From: CAZEHJ01 sp964512485
GTDB taxonomy: Bacteria; Bacteroidota; Rhodothermia; Rhodothermales; UBA10348
Assembly (NCBI GenBank): GCA_964512485.1
Contig: CAZEHJ010000036.1
Span: 1 to 35,635, forward strand
Direction of reading: 5' to 3'
Length of the DNA: 35,635 bases
Shown here piece by piece: positions 25,728 to 33,884 of this stretch (position 1 is the first letter of the stretch; each line of letters begins with the position of its first letter). The notes under the pieces were generated by a model. The model worked only from the letters and a program-made list of their open reading frames with translations, had not been told where the DNA came from and did not search any database. A program made the position numbers and the translations under genes.

Positions 25728-26116
25728 ATTCCAAGTTTATCGTCAACACCCTCATCGGCGCCGTCTCTTTTTTCATCCTGGGGTTTTTGTTCTATGAAGT
25801 CCTCCTGGGTGACTTCATGTCTGGCTACATGAGCATGTCGGGAGAGCCGGTGATGTGGGCCATCGGTGTCGCTCAGCTCGGCCTCGGGGCGCTCGTCACC
25901 TGGTTTATTGGCTCGGGTTCTGCCAGAGATGCTGTTCTCGGAGCAAAAGCCGGCTTTTATCTGGGGCTCATGTATAACGTGGCAGTCATGTTCGACCTGC
26001 TGGGCACTCAGGAAATTTTCACTTCAGTCACTGGTACCGTGGTTGCGATCGCTGTAGAGACTGTTCGGTTTGCGATCGTCGGAGGCATCATGGCCTGGTG
26101 GATGGGCCGCGACTGA
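25724..26116 (+). CDS. Small four-helix membrane protein, unknown function
   Basis: 130 residues with about four hydrophobic segments (roughly 8-28, 43-63, 73-93 and 100-125) and small polar loops, so a multi-pass inner-membrane protein. I cannot place it in a named family with confidence. It opens the plus-strand cassette that interrupts the translation-gene block, 169 bp ahead of the kinase gene, and is divergent from pyrH, sharing a 228-bp region. A short leader frame appears to overlap its start. Confidence 0.78.
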   Translation: MNSKFIVNTLIGAVSFFILGFLFYEVLLGDFMSGYMSMSGEPVMWAIGVAQLGLGALVTWFIGSGSARDAVLGAKAGFYLGLMYNVAVMFDLLGTQEIFTSVTGTVVAIAVETVRFAIVGGIMAWWMGRD

Positions 26117-26218
26117 TACTGAATTGAACTCACGGGGCCGGTGCTCATGTGGTCAGAATTCCAAGGGGCGACCACCCACATTCGAAAGACGCATATCCTG
26201 AAATCACAGGACACTATC

Positions 26219-26226
26219 TAATTTTG
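26219..26226 (+). promoter_or_regulatory. Candidate Bacteroidota-type -7 element for the kinase gene
   Basis: TAATTTTG matches the TAnnTTTG -7 consensus and lies 60 bp before the kinase ATG. No clear TTTG -33 element is at the expected distance, so this is tentative. Confidence 0.3.
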
Positions 26227-26285
26227 GTAGTTGATAGACATAGAAACATCAATCCGTTAGATTCTGGACTCACCCGGACAGAATT

Positions 26286-29200
26286 ATGACAGGCAAGACC
26301 ATAGGCCAGTTCGAAATCCATGAGCAGCTCGGCAGCGGCGGCATGGGAGTTGTGTATCGCGCGCGGGATTCAAAGCTCGATCGAGATGTCGCTCTGAAGT
26401 TTTTGCCACCTTCGCTTTCATCGGACGAAGAGGCCAAGAAAAGATTCCAGCAGGAAGCTAAAGCGGCGTCAGGCTTGGATCACCCGAATATCTGTACGAT
26501 TTATGATATTGGGGAGTCAGAAGATGGTCGGCTCTTCATCGCGATGGCGTATTACGACGGGACCACGCTCAAATACAGAATGGCCGATGGCGACATCGAG
26601 CAGGATGAAGCGCTATCCATTTCAAGGCAGATCGCACAGGGCCTGCACGCAGCTCACACCGCGGGAATTGTTCATCGAGACATCAAGCCCGCCAATATCA
26701 TGGTGACGTCTTCGGGTCGCGTCAAGATTCTGGACTTTGGAGTCGCCAAACTTGAAGAAGGGGCAGAGCTGACCAAGATGGGATCGACCGTCGGAACGGC
26801 TGCTTACATGAGCCCCGAACAGGCTACAGGTCGGGATGTCGATGTTCGCTCAGACCTTTGGTCGCTCGGCATCGTGATGTACGAAATGCTTGCTGGCGGA
26901 AAGCCGTTCGACGCGGGTTATGATCAGGCGTTGCTCTATTCGATACTCAACGAGCCGCCGCCACAGATTGCGGACAAGGCGACTGACGTACCTGAAGATG
27001 TTGCTAACCTGGTGATGTCTCTTCTCGAAAAAGATCCTGCCCATCGGGCTCAGGCGGCTATCGATATTTCAGATGCGCTGTCTGACCACGCTGGGACGGG
27101 TACTCGAACAAGCGTGACTTCGAGATCCTCAAAACCGGCTACCCAACCAAAGATGGGCTTGACGAAATGGATGGTTCCCGTAGCGGCTGTTCTGGCGTTG
27201 GTCGTATCGGGCATATTTTTCTTCTTCGCTGATGCAGATTCAGCAGCCTCAAACATCTCGGATGACACAATTGCCATTTTCCCGTTTACCGTCAATGGGG
27301 ACGAGTCGCTTCAGTATCTCGACGATGGAATGATCAGTTTGCTGGGCACGAAGCTCGATGGCACCGACAACCTGAAAACGGTTGACAAAACGGCGCTTCT
27401 GGGGTTGGTAAAGGAGGATGGAAGCGAAGTTGTCACTCCGGATATTGCCTCAGGTATTTCATCACGGCTTTTGGCCGGAAGTTTTGTGCTCGGCAGTGTG
27501 ACAAAACTGGCCAACCAGATCCAACTTGATGCCACGCTCTACAGCAGCGCGGACACGGTTCGTGTACAGGTAACTGCAGGTTCAGAAGAAGAAATGCCGT
27601 CATCGCTGGACGAGTTGGCCATTGGACTGGTAACCAGCCGATTGAGCGAAGGCGGATCCGACCAATTGCGTTCCGTCGCAACGATGACGACGGAAAAATT
27701 TGAAGCACTCAAAGCCTACCTCGAAGCGGAGAAATTTGCCGCTGATCACGAGATGGACGAGGCAAGAGAGGCATATCTGCGAGCGGTGGGAGCAGATTCA
27801 ACATTTAGCCTGGCATGGTATCGTCTGGCAAAAGCCGTTCGCTGGGGTGGTGGTGAATTCACGTTGGGAGAACGAATGGCAGCCAGACGCGACGCGCTGG
27901 ACAAGGCGCTGGAGTACCAAGATAAGCTCCCATATCAATACCGGACTCTGATTCAAGCGGCTGATGCATTCGAGCAAGGCGATGTGAATCGTGCCCAGGA
28001 CCTCTACAGAAGCCAGCTGGAGCGCTATCCGAATCAGATAGAGACATTGCTGGAACTTGCAGATTTGCTTGTCAGCTACAACCCATTGTACGGTCGACCG
28101 GCATCCGATGCGCTTCCGTACATAGATCGCGTACTGGAATTGGAGTCTGACAACCACGAGGCTGATGACCTGAAGTGGGCTCTTGCCATTCAGAACCGGG
28201 ATTCAGCGTCTGTGCGAGGCTTTTTTGAACTGGATGAAGACGATGATCCAGATGAATTCCGAGCCTGGCCAACGGCGTTTCAGAAAGTCTACTTCGACGG
28301 TGATCTCGATATAGGCACAGAGCTGGATTCGATTGAATCGGTGGGTGCTCGATTCAGCCTTGCTTTCAGTTTGGGCTTCTTCGGGCGGGAGCTTAAAGCA
28401 GCGGACAATATTCTTCAGACCATCGATGTAGATGGCACCTCCGTCGCTAACAGGGACCGAGCCCGCCTGTGGCGGCAAACAATCGCCACGTCGCGTGGCC
28501 AGGTTACCAAAGCTGATTCTCTGGGATTCTTGATAGGAGAGGATTGGGCAGAAGGGCTTGTAGATCGAGTTATGCGCTCAACGATTCCAATGTTTGACGC
28601 CTCCATGGATGAACTTCGCGAATTGCGGAGCCAGGTGGCCAGATGGGACACCACTAAGCATGGCATTTCGCCCACTTCAGTGAACGAAGGACATTATGGT
28701 GAAATCCGGGCGCTCCTGCTTGGCTCTCTCGCAGCTAAAATGGGTGACGATACTGGCCTGGCAGAGCAGATCGAATTCCTTTCCGGCCGCCCGGACGCCG
28801 AATCGCCTGGCGACGCATCTTTCGTTTTTGCAAAAACGCTGAGGGCCATCAAGGCGTGGTACGACAAAGACGATGACCTCGTGCTTGCCGAACTGGAGAA
28901 TGCTCAAATGTTCACCAACGACGTGTGTGCGGTTTGCTCGCGGGTTCACGCGCAGACAATTAATCGATTCATGCGTGCCGAAATACTCTTTGCGAGGGAA
29001 GAATATGATTCTGCACTCGGCTGGTATAATTCGCTGTGGGATGGCTATCTGAACTGGGGGTCTGACCATCTAGGCACGACATATCTCAGAACAGCTGCCA
29101 TTTATGAGGAAAGAGACGATCCAGAAATGGCCACCCAGTACTATGCCAAGTTCGTTGATCACTGGAAGGATGCGGACCCCAGGTATCAGGGGATGGTCTC

Positions 29201-29288
29201 TCAGGCCCGTGATCGCTTGGAGCATTTGATCCAGGGGGATGTAGGGGAAGCAGGAGAGATTATCATTCCGGTGTCTCCTTCGGAGTAA
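26286..29288 (+). CDS. Receptor-type Ser/Thr protein kinase with TolB-like/TPR-like sensor tail
   Basis: 1000 residues. The Hanks-type kinase domain spans about 8-270: glycine loop LGSGGMG (15-21), catalytic lysine K38 (VALKFL), HRDIKPANI with catalytic D132, DFG (150-152) and the activation segment GTAAYMSPEQ. A Ser/Thr-rich linker and one transmembrane helix (about 294-315) follow. Beyond it, IAIFPFTVNGDESLQYLDDG opens a TolB-N/FlgO-like alpha/beta domain (about 328-450), then helical TPR-like repeats to the end. All kinase residues are intact, so it should be active. This layout, with the kinase cytoplasmic and the tail presumably periplasmic, is common in Bacteroidota, Acidobacteriota and Gemmatimonadota. 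Substrate unknown. It lies between two small membrane-protein genes. Confidence 0.97.
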   Translation: MTGKTIGQFEIHEQLGSGGMGVVYRARDSKLDRDVALKFLPPSLSSDEEAKKRFQQEAKAASGLDHPNICTIYDIGESEDGRLFIAMAYYDGTTLKYRMADGDIEQDEALSISRQIAQGLHAAHTAGIVHRDIKPANIMVTSSGRVKILDFGVAKLEEGAELTKMGSTVGTAAYMSPEQATGRDVDVRSDLWSLGIVMYEMLAGGKPFDAGYDQALLYSILNEPPPQIADKATDVPEDVANLVMSLLEKDPAHRAQAAIDISDALSDHAGTGTRTSVTSRSSKPATQPKMGLTKWMVPVAAVLALVVSGIFFFFADADSAASNISDDTIAIFPFTVNGDESLQYLDDGMISLLGTKLDGTDNLKTVDKTALLGLVKEDGSEVVTPDIASGISSRLLAGSFVLGSVTKLANQIQLDATLYSSADTVRVQVTAGSEEEMPSSLDELAIGLVTSRLSEGGSDQLRSVATMTTEKFEALKAYLEAEKFAADHEMDEAREAYLRAVGADSTFSLAWYRLAKAVRWGGGEFTLGERMAARRDALDKALEYQDKLPYQYRTLIQAADAFEQGDVNRAQDLYRSQLERYPNQIETLLELADLLVSYNPLYGRPASDALPYIDRVLELESDNHEADDLKWALAIQNRDSASVRGFFELDEDDDPDEFRAWPTAFQKVYFDGDLDIGTELDSIESVGARFSLAFSLGFFGRELKAADNILQTIDVDGTSVANRDRARLWRQTIATSRGQVTKADSLGFLIGEDWAEGLVDRVMRSTIPMFDASMDELRELRSQVARWDTTKHGISPTSVNEGHYGEIRALLLGSLAAKMGDDTGLAEQIEFLSGRPDAESPGDASFVFAKTLRAIKAWYDKDDDLVLAELENAQMFTNDVCAVCSRVHAQTINRFMRAEILFAREEYDSALGWYNSLWDGYLNWGSDHLGTTYLRTAAIYEERDDPEMATQYYAKFVDHWKDADPRYQGMVSQARDRLEHLIQGDVGEAGEIIIPVSPSE

Positions 29289-29388
29289 ACTCGGTGCGGA
29301 CCACCTTGCCTGCCTTTTCCTCTGATTCTCTCGGTGAGTGGAGGAATGTCATTTATAGATTTATTTCAATCAAACAACAGTAGAAGCT

Positions 29389-29688
29389 ATGAACAGGGAA
29401 ATACGTCGTTTCGAACCTATTTCGGTAGCCAATATTGCAGGCGTGTCCTACATATTTCTGGGGCTCATCCTCGGCGTCTTCTACGCGTTTCTGGGAATGG
29501 CCATGCCAGCGGAAATCTTCGATGAGATGCCGATGTTCAGGTTCATGTTTGGCGTAGGCTCCATATTTATCCTGCCATTCATGTACGGAGTTATTGGCTG
29601 GCTTGCAGGATTTATCGGTTCCTCACTCTACAACGTACTCGCCCGCAAGATTGGTGGTATACGTCTCGAAATAGCCGATGTGGAATAA
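29389..29688 (+). CDS. DUF3566-like small membrane protein
   Basis: 99 residues: a short N-terminal basic stretch (NREIRRFEPISVANIAG), then two long hydrophobic segments (about 20-42 and 57-78), and a C-terminal LYNVLARKIGGIRLEI motif that recalls DUF3566-like membrane proteins. Function unknown. It is 100 bp downstream of the kinase gene on the same strand. The AT-rich upstream sequence could hold its own promoter. It ends at the bidirectional terminator separating this cassette from tsf. Confidence 0.8.
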   Translation: MNREIRRFEPISVANIAGVSYIFLGLILGVFYAFLGMAMPAEIFDEMPMFRFMFGVGSIFILPFMYGVIGWLAGFIGSSLYNVLARKIGGIRLEIADVE

Positions 29689-29722
29689 AAAAAGGGGGGC
29701 TCGCGAATGCGAGCCCCCCTTT
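29687..29722. terminator. Strong bidirectional rho-independent terminator
   Basis: GGGGGGCTCGC, loop GAAT, GCGAGCCCCCC: an 11-bp perfect stem at 29694-29719, with seven A on the left (a T-run for the minus strand) and TTT on the right. It lies between convergent genes, the DUF3566-like gene (plus) and tsf (minus), and should stop both. Confidence 0.93.
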
Positions 29723-29745
29723 AACAAAAGCTTTGACGAGGAGAA

Positions 29746-30576
29746 TTACTCTCCGAGCGCGAAGCGAATGAACGTACGAACTTCTGCGTCCGCAGCTTTC
29801 AGCATCTGGCCCACGGTCATGGATGAGTCCTTGACGAAAGGCTGCTCGAGAAGCACGTTATCCTTGAAATAGCGCTCCAGCTTGCCCGTGGCAATGCGAT
29901 CGATGATCTGCTCAGGCTTGCCTTCTTCGCGCGCCTGTTCGGCCGCGATCGCCATTTCTTTCTCTTGAACCTGAGCAGGTACTTCGTCGCGGTTGGTTGC
30001 AACCGGATTGAGTGCCGCAACCTGCATGGCAACGTCGCGACCAGTGGCTTCGAGGTCACCTGATCCAGAAATGTCGACCAACACACCGAGGCGTGAGCCG
30101 GGGTGGATGTAGGAAACAACGTTCCCGCCATCGCTCGTCATCACGGCTGTGCGACGAACATCGATCTTTTCTCCAATCTTGCCGGTCTGTTCTGTCAGCG
30201 ACTCGGCAACGCTTTGTCCGTTTGAAAGCGTTGCAGCAAGAAACGCATCCCGGTCAGCTGGAAGATTCGACAGAACCAGTGCGGCGATCTCTGCCGTGTA
30301 GTTCTGGAAGTCTTCGTTGCGGGCAACGAAGTCTGTTTCGCAGTTGACTTCAACAAGAATGGCAGTTGCGCCATCATCTGTCGTGCCGGAGGATACGATT
30401 CCTTCTTTGGCTTCACGATCCGCGCGCTTTGCGGCTACTTTCTGACCTTTCGTTCTGAGAAGGTCGATTGCTGCTTCGAAATCTCCGTTGGACTCAACCA
30501 GAGCTTTCTTGCAATCCATCATGCCGACGCCCGTGGCTTCGCGCAATTTTTTTACATCTGCAGCAGAAATTGACAT
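29746..30576 (-). CDS. tsf: Translation elongation factor Ts
   Basis: 276 residues. The N-terminal LREATGVGMMDCKKALVE motif, the TDFVARN nucleotide-exchange loop and the C-terminal LLEQPFVKDSSMTVGQML motif are standard. It recycles EF-Tu-GDP to EF-Tu-GTP. It is 102 bp downstream of rpsB on the same strand, as usual. Here the chain ends before the opposite-strand kinase cassette rather than continuing into pyrH. Confidence 0.98.
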   Translation of the reverse strand: MSISAADVKKLREATGVGMMDCKKALVESNGDFEAAIDLLRTKGQKVAAKRADREAKEGIVSSGTTDDGATAILVEVNCETDFVARNEDFQNYTAEIAALVLSNLPADRDAFLAATLSNGQSVAESLTEQTGKIGEKIDVRRTAVMTSDGGNVVSYIHPGSRLGVLVDISGSGDLEATGRDVAMQVAALNPVATNRDEVPAQVQEKEMAIAAEQAREEGKPEQIIDRIATGKLERYFKDNVLLEQPFVKDSSMTVGQMLKAADAEVRTFIRFALGE

Positions 30577-30678
30577 GTTCTACCTGTGCGTTTTCAGTTT
30601 AATAAGAAGGGTCCGTTGATTCGAGAGACTGGGAGTCCTTCTAGAGCAATTTGTTACGAATGACGAAATAAGCCTGGA

Positions 30679-31665
30679 TTAGGCGTCTTTTTCGGCGGGT
30701 GCAGCGGCTTCTTCAGCAGGAGCTTCCTTTTTGGCTTTGTCGGCTTTTGCAGCTGGCGCAGCCTTTTCAGCCGAGGCTTCTTCGGCAGGAGCTGCTTCGG
30801 CAGGAGCTGCGGTTGCTTCAGCCGTTTCGGCTTTCGCAGCAGCTTTAGGCTTCCGGGTCTTTCTAGCTGGAGCAGCTTTCTTCTCGTTCTCAGCCTTCAT
30901 TTCTGCTGTGTCCTGAGCGCGCTTCTCTTTTTCAGCTTTGGATGCCGCTTCCGCGATTTCGCGTTCTTTCTCGCCTTCTGCAACTGCACTCGCAATCACT
31001 CCGGTAATGAGATCGATCGATTTCAGCGCGTCATCGTTGGCCGGGATTGGGAAATCAACAACATCAGGATCACAGTTCGTGTCCACGATAGCGATGATGG
31101 GAATTCCGAGCTTCTGGGCTTCTTTGACGGCGATGTGTTCGCGATTGATGTCCACAATGAACAGCGCGCCTGGAACGCGTGCCATGTTCTGGATACCAGA
31201 AAGTACTTTCTGGAGCTTGTCACGCTCACGGCCCTTCATGAGACGCTCTTTCTTTTTGAGCTGCTCCATGGTGCCATCTTCTTCCATTTTCACGAGCTCT
31301 TCCATGCGGCGGATTGAGCGGCGAATGGTCTGGAAGTTGGTCAGCGTTCCACCCAACCAACGCTCAACGACATACGGAGAACCGCAATCATTTGCGTGTT
31401 GGCGAATGATGTCGCGTGCCTGCTTCTTCGTACCGGTAAAGAGCACCTTCTTGCCACGACGCGTGAAACGGGCTACTGCCTCTGCTGCTTCGTCCAGATA
31501 GGACTGCGTGTGATTGAGGTTGATGATGTGGATTCCATTGCGCTCCATGAAGATGTGGGTGCGCATTTTGGGATTCCAGCGGCTCGTAAGGTGGCCGAAG
31601 TGGGTGCCTGCTTTCAGCAGGTCTTCAATCGACGCGCGATGCGCCGTCTGTTTCTGTTCACTCAT
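30679..31665 (-). CDS. rpsB: 30S ribosomal protein S2 with long Ala/Lys/Glu-rich C-terminal tail
   Basis: 328 residues, against about 240 for E. coli S2. The core (1-230) is canonical: LLKAGTHFGHLTSRWNPKM, GTKKQARDIIRQHA, ERWLGGTLTNFQTI and IVDTNCDPDVVDFPIPANDDA. The last ~95 residues are almost wholly A, K, E and P. They begin highly charged (EKEREIAEAASKAEKEKR), then move to TRKPKAAAKAE and EEASAEKAAPAAKADKAKK, which suggests a disordered basic/acidic extension. S2 binds the small-subunit body near S1. The gene heads rpsB-tsf and lies 160 bp downstream of rpsI. Confidence 0.97.
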   Translation of the reverse strand: MSEQKQTAHRASIEDLLKAGTHFGHLTSRWNPKMRTHIFMERNGIHIINLNHTQSYLDEAAEAVARFTRRGKKVLFTGTKKQARDIIRQHANDCGSPYVVERWLGGTLTNFQTIRRSIRRMEELVKMEEDGTMEQLKKKERLMKGRERDKLQKVLSGIQNMARVPGALFIVDINREHIAVKEAQKLGIPIIAIVDTNCDPDVVDFPIPANDDALKSIDLITGVIASAVAEGEKEREIAEAASKAEKEKRAQDTAEMKAENEKKAAPARKTRKPKAAAKAETAEATAAPAEAAPAEEASAEKAAPAAKADKAKKEAPAEEAAAPAEKDA

Positions 31666-31789
31666 TGGTATGTATCGGGTTTTATTCCGCTACACCTTTC
31701 GCCTACTTGCCGAAACTCTCAGTCCGAAATCAGTGATTTCATTCTGGGGGTCACCCCGGCTTGTATCCAGGTGTATGTGTGATTAGTCG

Positions 31790-31808
31790 AAAACTGCCAG
31801 GTGGCAGT
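31790..31808 (-). terminator. Weak hairpin between rpsI and rpsB
   Basis: Minus strand ACTGCC-ACCT-GGCAGT followed by only TTT; it may attenuate or partly terminate transcription between rpsI and rpsB. A separate perfect inverted repeat (GAAATCA g TGATTTC, 31726-31740) sits nearer the rpsB start. Confidence 0.35.
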
Positions 31809-31824
31809 GTCCGTGCAAAAAAGT

Positions 31825-32226
31825 CTAACGCTTCGAGAACTGGAAGCGTTTACGAGCCTTGGGCTGTCCGTATTTCTTACGCTCGACCATACGTGGGTCA
31901 CGCGTCATGAAACCGGCATCGCGCAGAGGCTTTTTCAGTTCTTCGTTGAACTCAACGAGGCAGCGAGAGATGCCGAGGCGGATTGCTTCGGCCTGTCCCG
32001 TCATACCACCACCGGTGGCATTGACGACCACGTCAAACTGGCCTGTCGTTTCCGTTACTTCGAACGGAGAGTTGACAGCGATCTGACGGGGAGCACTCGG
32101 GAAGTACTCGTTTAGCTCGCGCTTGTTGATGATCACCTTGCCGGATCCGCCCGGGCGAAGGTATACGCGGGCAACCGCATTCTTGCGGCGACCTACGGCG
32201 TTGAACTGAGTAAGGGCTGTAGCCAT
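31825..32226 (-). CDS. rpsI: 30S ribosomal protein S9
   Basis: 133 residues with the family ends: FNAVGRRKNAVARVYLRPG near the start, TGGGMTGQAEAIRLGISRCL in the middle, and the basic ARKRFQFSKR tail that reaches the decoding centre. It lies 36 bp downstream of rplM, the conserved rplM-rpsI pair. Confidence 0.98.
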   Translation of the reverse strand: MATALTQFNAVGRRKNAVARVYLRPGGSGKVIINKRELNEYFPSAPRQIAVNSPFEVTETTGQFDVVVNATGGGMTGQAEAIRLGISRCLVEFNEELKKPLRDAGFMTRDPRMVERKKYGQPKARKRFQFSKR

Positions 32227-32262
32227 GATCAGTACTTGTTCAGTGTGTCTCGGTGAGAGAGA

Positions 32263-32706
32263 TTAAAGTTCGAGCGCCTGCGGCTGCTGGGCTCCGTGAG
32301 GATGTTCGCTTCCGGCGTACACCTTCAGCTTGCGGAACATGTCGCGACCCAGAGGGCCTTTGGGAAGCATTCCTTTCACGGCATTCTGTACCATGAAAGT
32401 CGGCTTTTTGACACGGACTTCTTCCGGTGAGCGGGTGTGACCGCCACCAGGGTATCCGGTGTGGCGCCAGTATTCCTTATCGGTTTCTTTCTGACCGGTG
32501 AAGCGGACCTTGTCGGCGTTGATAACGATGACGAAGTCACCCGTATCCACATGGGGAGTGAATGACGGCTTGTGCTTACCGCGCAGAATGCTTGCGACCT
32601 TGGTCGAAAGACGCCCAACGACGGCATTCTCAGCATCGATGATAAACCAGGCACGTTCTACTTCGGCCGGCTTAGCGCTCGCTGTTTTAAAACTGTTTAC
32701 GTCCAT
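32263..32706 (-). CDS. rplM: 50S ribosomal protein L13
   Basis: 147 residues. WFIIDAENAVVGRLSTKVASILRGK, DTGDFVIVINADKVRFTGQK and the GMLPKGPLGRDMFRKLKVYAGSEHPHGAQQP motif are standard. It heads the rplM-rpsI-rpsB-tsf block; a good promoter lies about 125 bp upstream. No SD precedes the start. Confidence 0.98.
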   Translation of the reverse strand: MDVNSFKTASAKPAEVERAWFIIDAENAVVGRLSTKVASILRGKHKPSFTPHVDTGDFVIVINADKVRFTGQKETDKEYWRHTGYPGGGHTRSPEEVRVKKPTFMVQNAVKGMLPKGPLGRDMFRKLKVYAGSEHPHGAQQPQALEL

Positions 32707-32829
32707 CGGGACTCAATATTTCTTAGTGGTGACTGATCCCGCCGTCGTGGCGGTGAACAATCCAATATTCGGTTTCTGACGAGACAGTTTTACCTGTCGG
32801 TGGGTCGCCAGAAAAAAACGCAGACCAAT

Positions 32830-32858
32830 AAAATACGAATTTGCCCCACTCTGGTCAA
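32830..32858 (-). promoter_or_regulatory. Predicted promoter of the rplM operon
   Basis: On the minus strand, TTGACC (32853-32858) is followed after exactly 17 bp by TATTTT (32830-32835). Both hexamers and the spacing are close to the housekeeping consensus, 124 bp before the rplM start. Confidence 0.55.
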
Positions 32859-33060
32859 CGAAATATGGGTTCGGATATGCCTCCCGAGCCCCACAGAGGC
32901 CGATTAGAGCGTCAATTGGCGTTTAAATGGCCCTTCACGTCACCAGTCTCACCAATCTTTCATCATTCTTGATGTGCCAGCGGGTCGAAAAAGCGGATTT
33001 TTCAGCCGTTTTAATATGATTCGGGCCTTGGCCGATAATCTGATTCACGGCCGGGATTTA

Positions 33061-33091
33061 TTGTTTCCCCCACACAGGTAGGGTACCTTTG
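33061..33091 (+). promoter_or_regulatory. Candidate Bacteroidota-type promoter of the barrel gene
   Basis: TTG at 33061-33063 and TACCTTTG (33084-33091, matching TAnnTTTG) are separated by 20 bp, placing the transcript start about 35-40 nt before the ATG at 33135. Confidence 0.42.
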
Positions 33092-33134
33092 ATTTTCCAT
33101 CGTTTCTGAAGTCTGCAACGGCACGGTAATAGAG

Positions 33135-33818
33135 ATGAAAACCACTTCGAGACTGTTTTTAATCGCTCTGGCAGCGATACTCACGCTTCCAGCCAGTGGC
33201 CAGTCACTGGGAGTGGCGGCGCGAGCTGGGTCGACCGGTGCTGGAGGCGAAATCGCTTTCAATCTTACACGGAAGCTGAATGTGCGAGGCCACTTTTCGG
33301 CATTTTCGCTGACGGTCGACGAAACGACCGAAAACAGCGACCCGAATATGCAGACCAAAGGTGAGGCAAACGTTGGCGCCATCGTAGCCTTCGCCGACTA
33401 TCATCCTTTTGCCAACAGCTTTCGCCTGACCTTGGGTGTGGGCAAGAATCAATTGGACGTCTCAGGAAAAGCAATACCTCTGGATGGCGTCTGTTTCGGG
33501 GATGAAATAGATGATGTCTGTGACGGGAAAATCTTCTCTCCTGAGCGCCTTGGTACGCTCAGTGGAACGATCGAATATCCCAGTGGAATTCACCCGTATG
33601 GTGGCATCGGATTCGGCAACTTGGCCCGTGGAAATTCACGCGTCACGTTCATGTTCGACCTGGGATTCTTTTATACGGGGGCTCCGGAAATTACGCTCGA
33701 TACAGACGGGCTATTCAAGCCGACAACTGCGCCGGAAAATCTCCAGAGCATCAATGATGGAATAGAGTCGTTCGCGTGGTATCCAGTCCTGTCCATTGGC
33801 ATCGGCATCCGTATCTGA
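33135..33818 (+). CDS. Outer-membrane beta-barrel protein
   Basis: 227 residues. A signal peptide (MKTTSRLFLIALAAILTLPASGQ) precedes alternating-hydrophobicity strands ending in an aromatic/Ile residue (LSIGIGIRI), as for a small 8- or 10-strand barrel. Segments such as GAIVAFADYHPFANSFRLTLGVG, HPYGGIGFGNLARG and FDLGFFYTGAPEITL fit a family of unnamed outer-membrane proteins. Two close cysteines (VCFGDEIDDVC) may form a loop disulphide. Function unknown. It lies 66 bp upstream of the large lipoprotein gene, likely the same operon. Confidence 0.85.
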   Translation: MKTTSRLFLIALAAILTLPASGQSLGVAARAGSTGAGGEIAFNLTRKLNVRGHFSAFSLTVDETTENSDPNMQTKGEANVGAIVAFADYHPFANSFRLTLGVGKNQLDVSGKAIPLDGVCFGDEIDDVCDGKIFSPERLGTLSGTIEYPSGIHPYGGIGFGNLARGNSRVTFMFDLGFFYTGAPEITLDTDGLFKPTTAPENLQSINDGIESFAWYPVLSIGIGIRI

Positions 33819-33884
33819 TAGTTCGTTCGGTCCGCACTCAATCAACATTCGGCCTCGAGCCAAACATTTTTTTCGGTGTTCGAA

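Larger units (their letters stand above)
32707..33134. promoter_or_regulatory. Divergent 428-bp regulatory region between rplM and the outer-membrane barrel gene
   Basis: No gene. It holds the rplM promoter and its ~120-nt leader, with small hairpins such as CCGCC...GGCGG and ACAG...CTGT that could serve for feedback control, and a plus-strand promoter candidate for the barrel gene. Confidence 0.55.
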
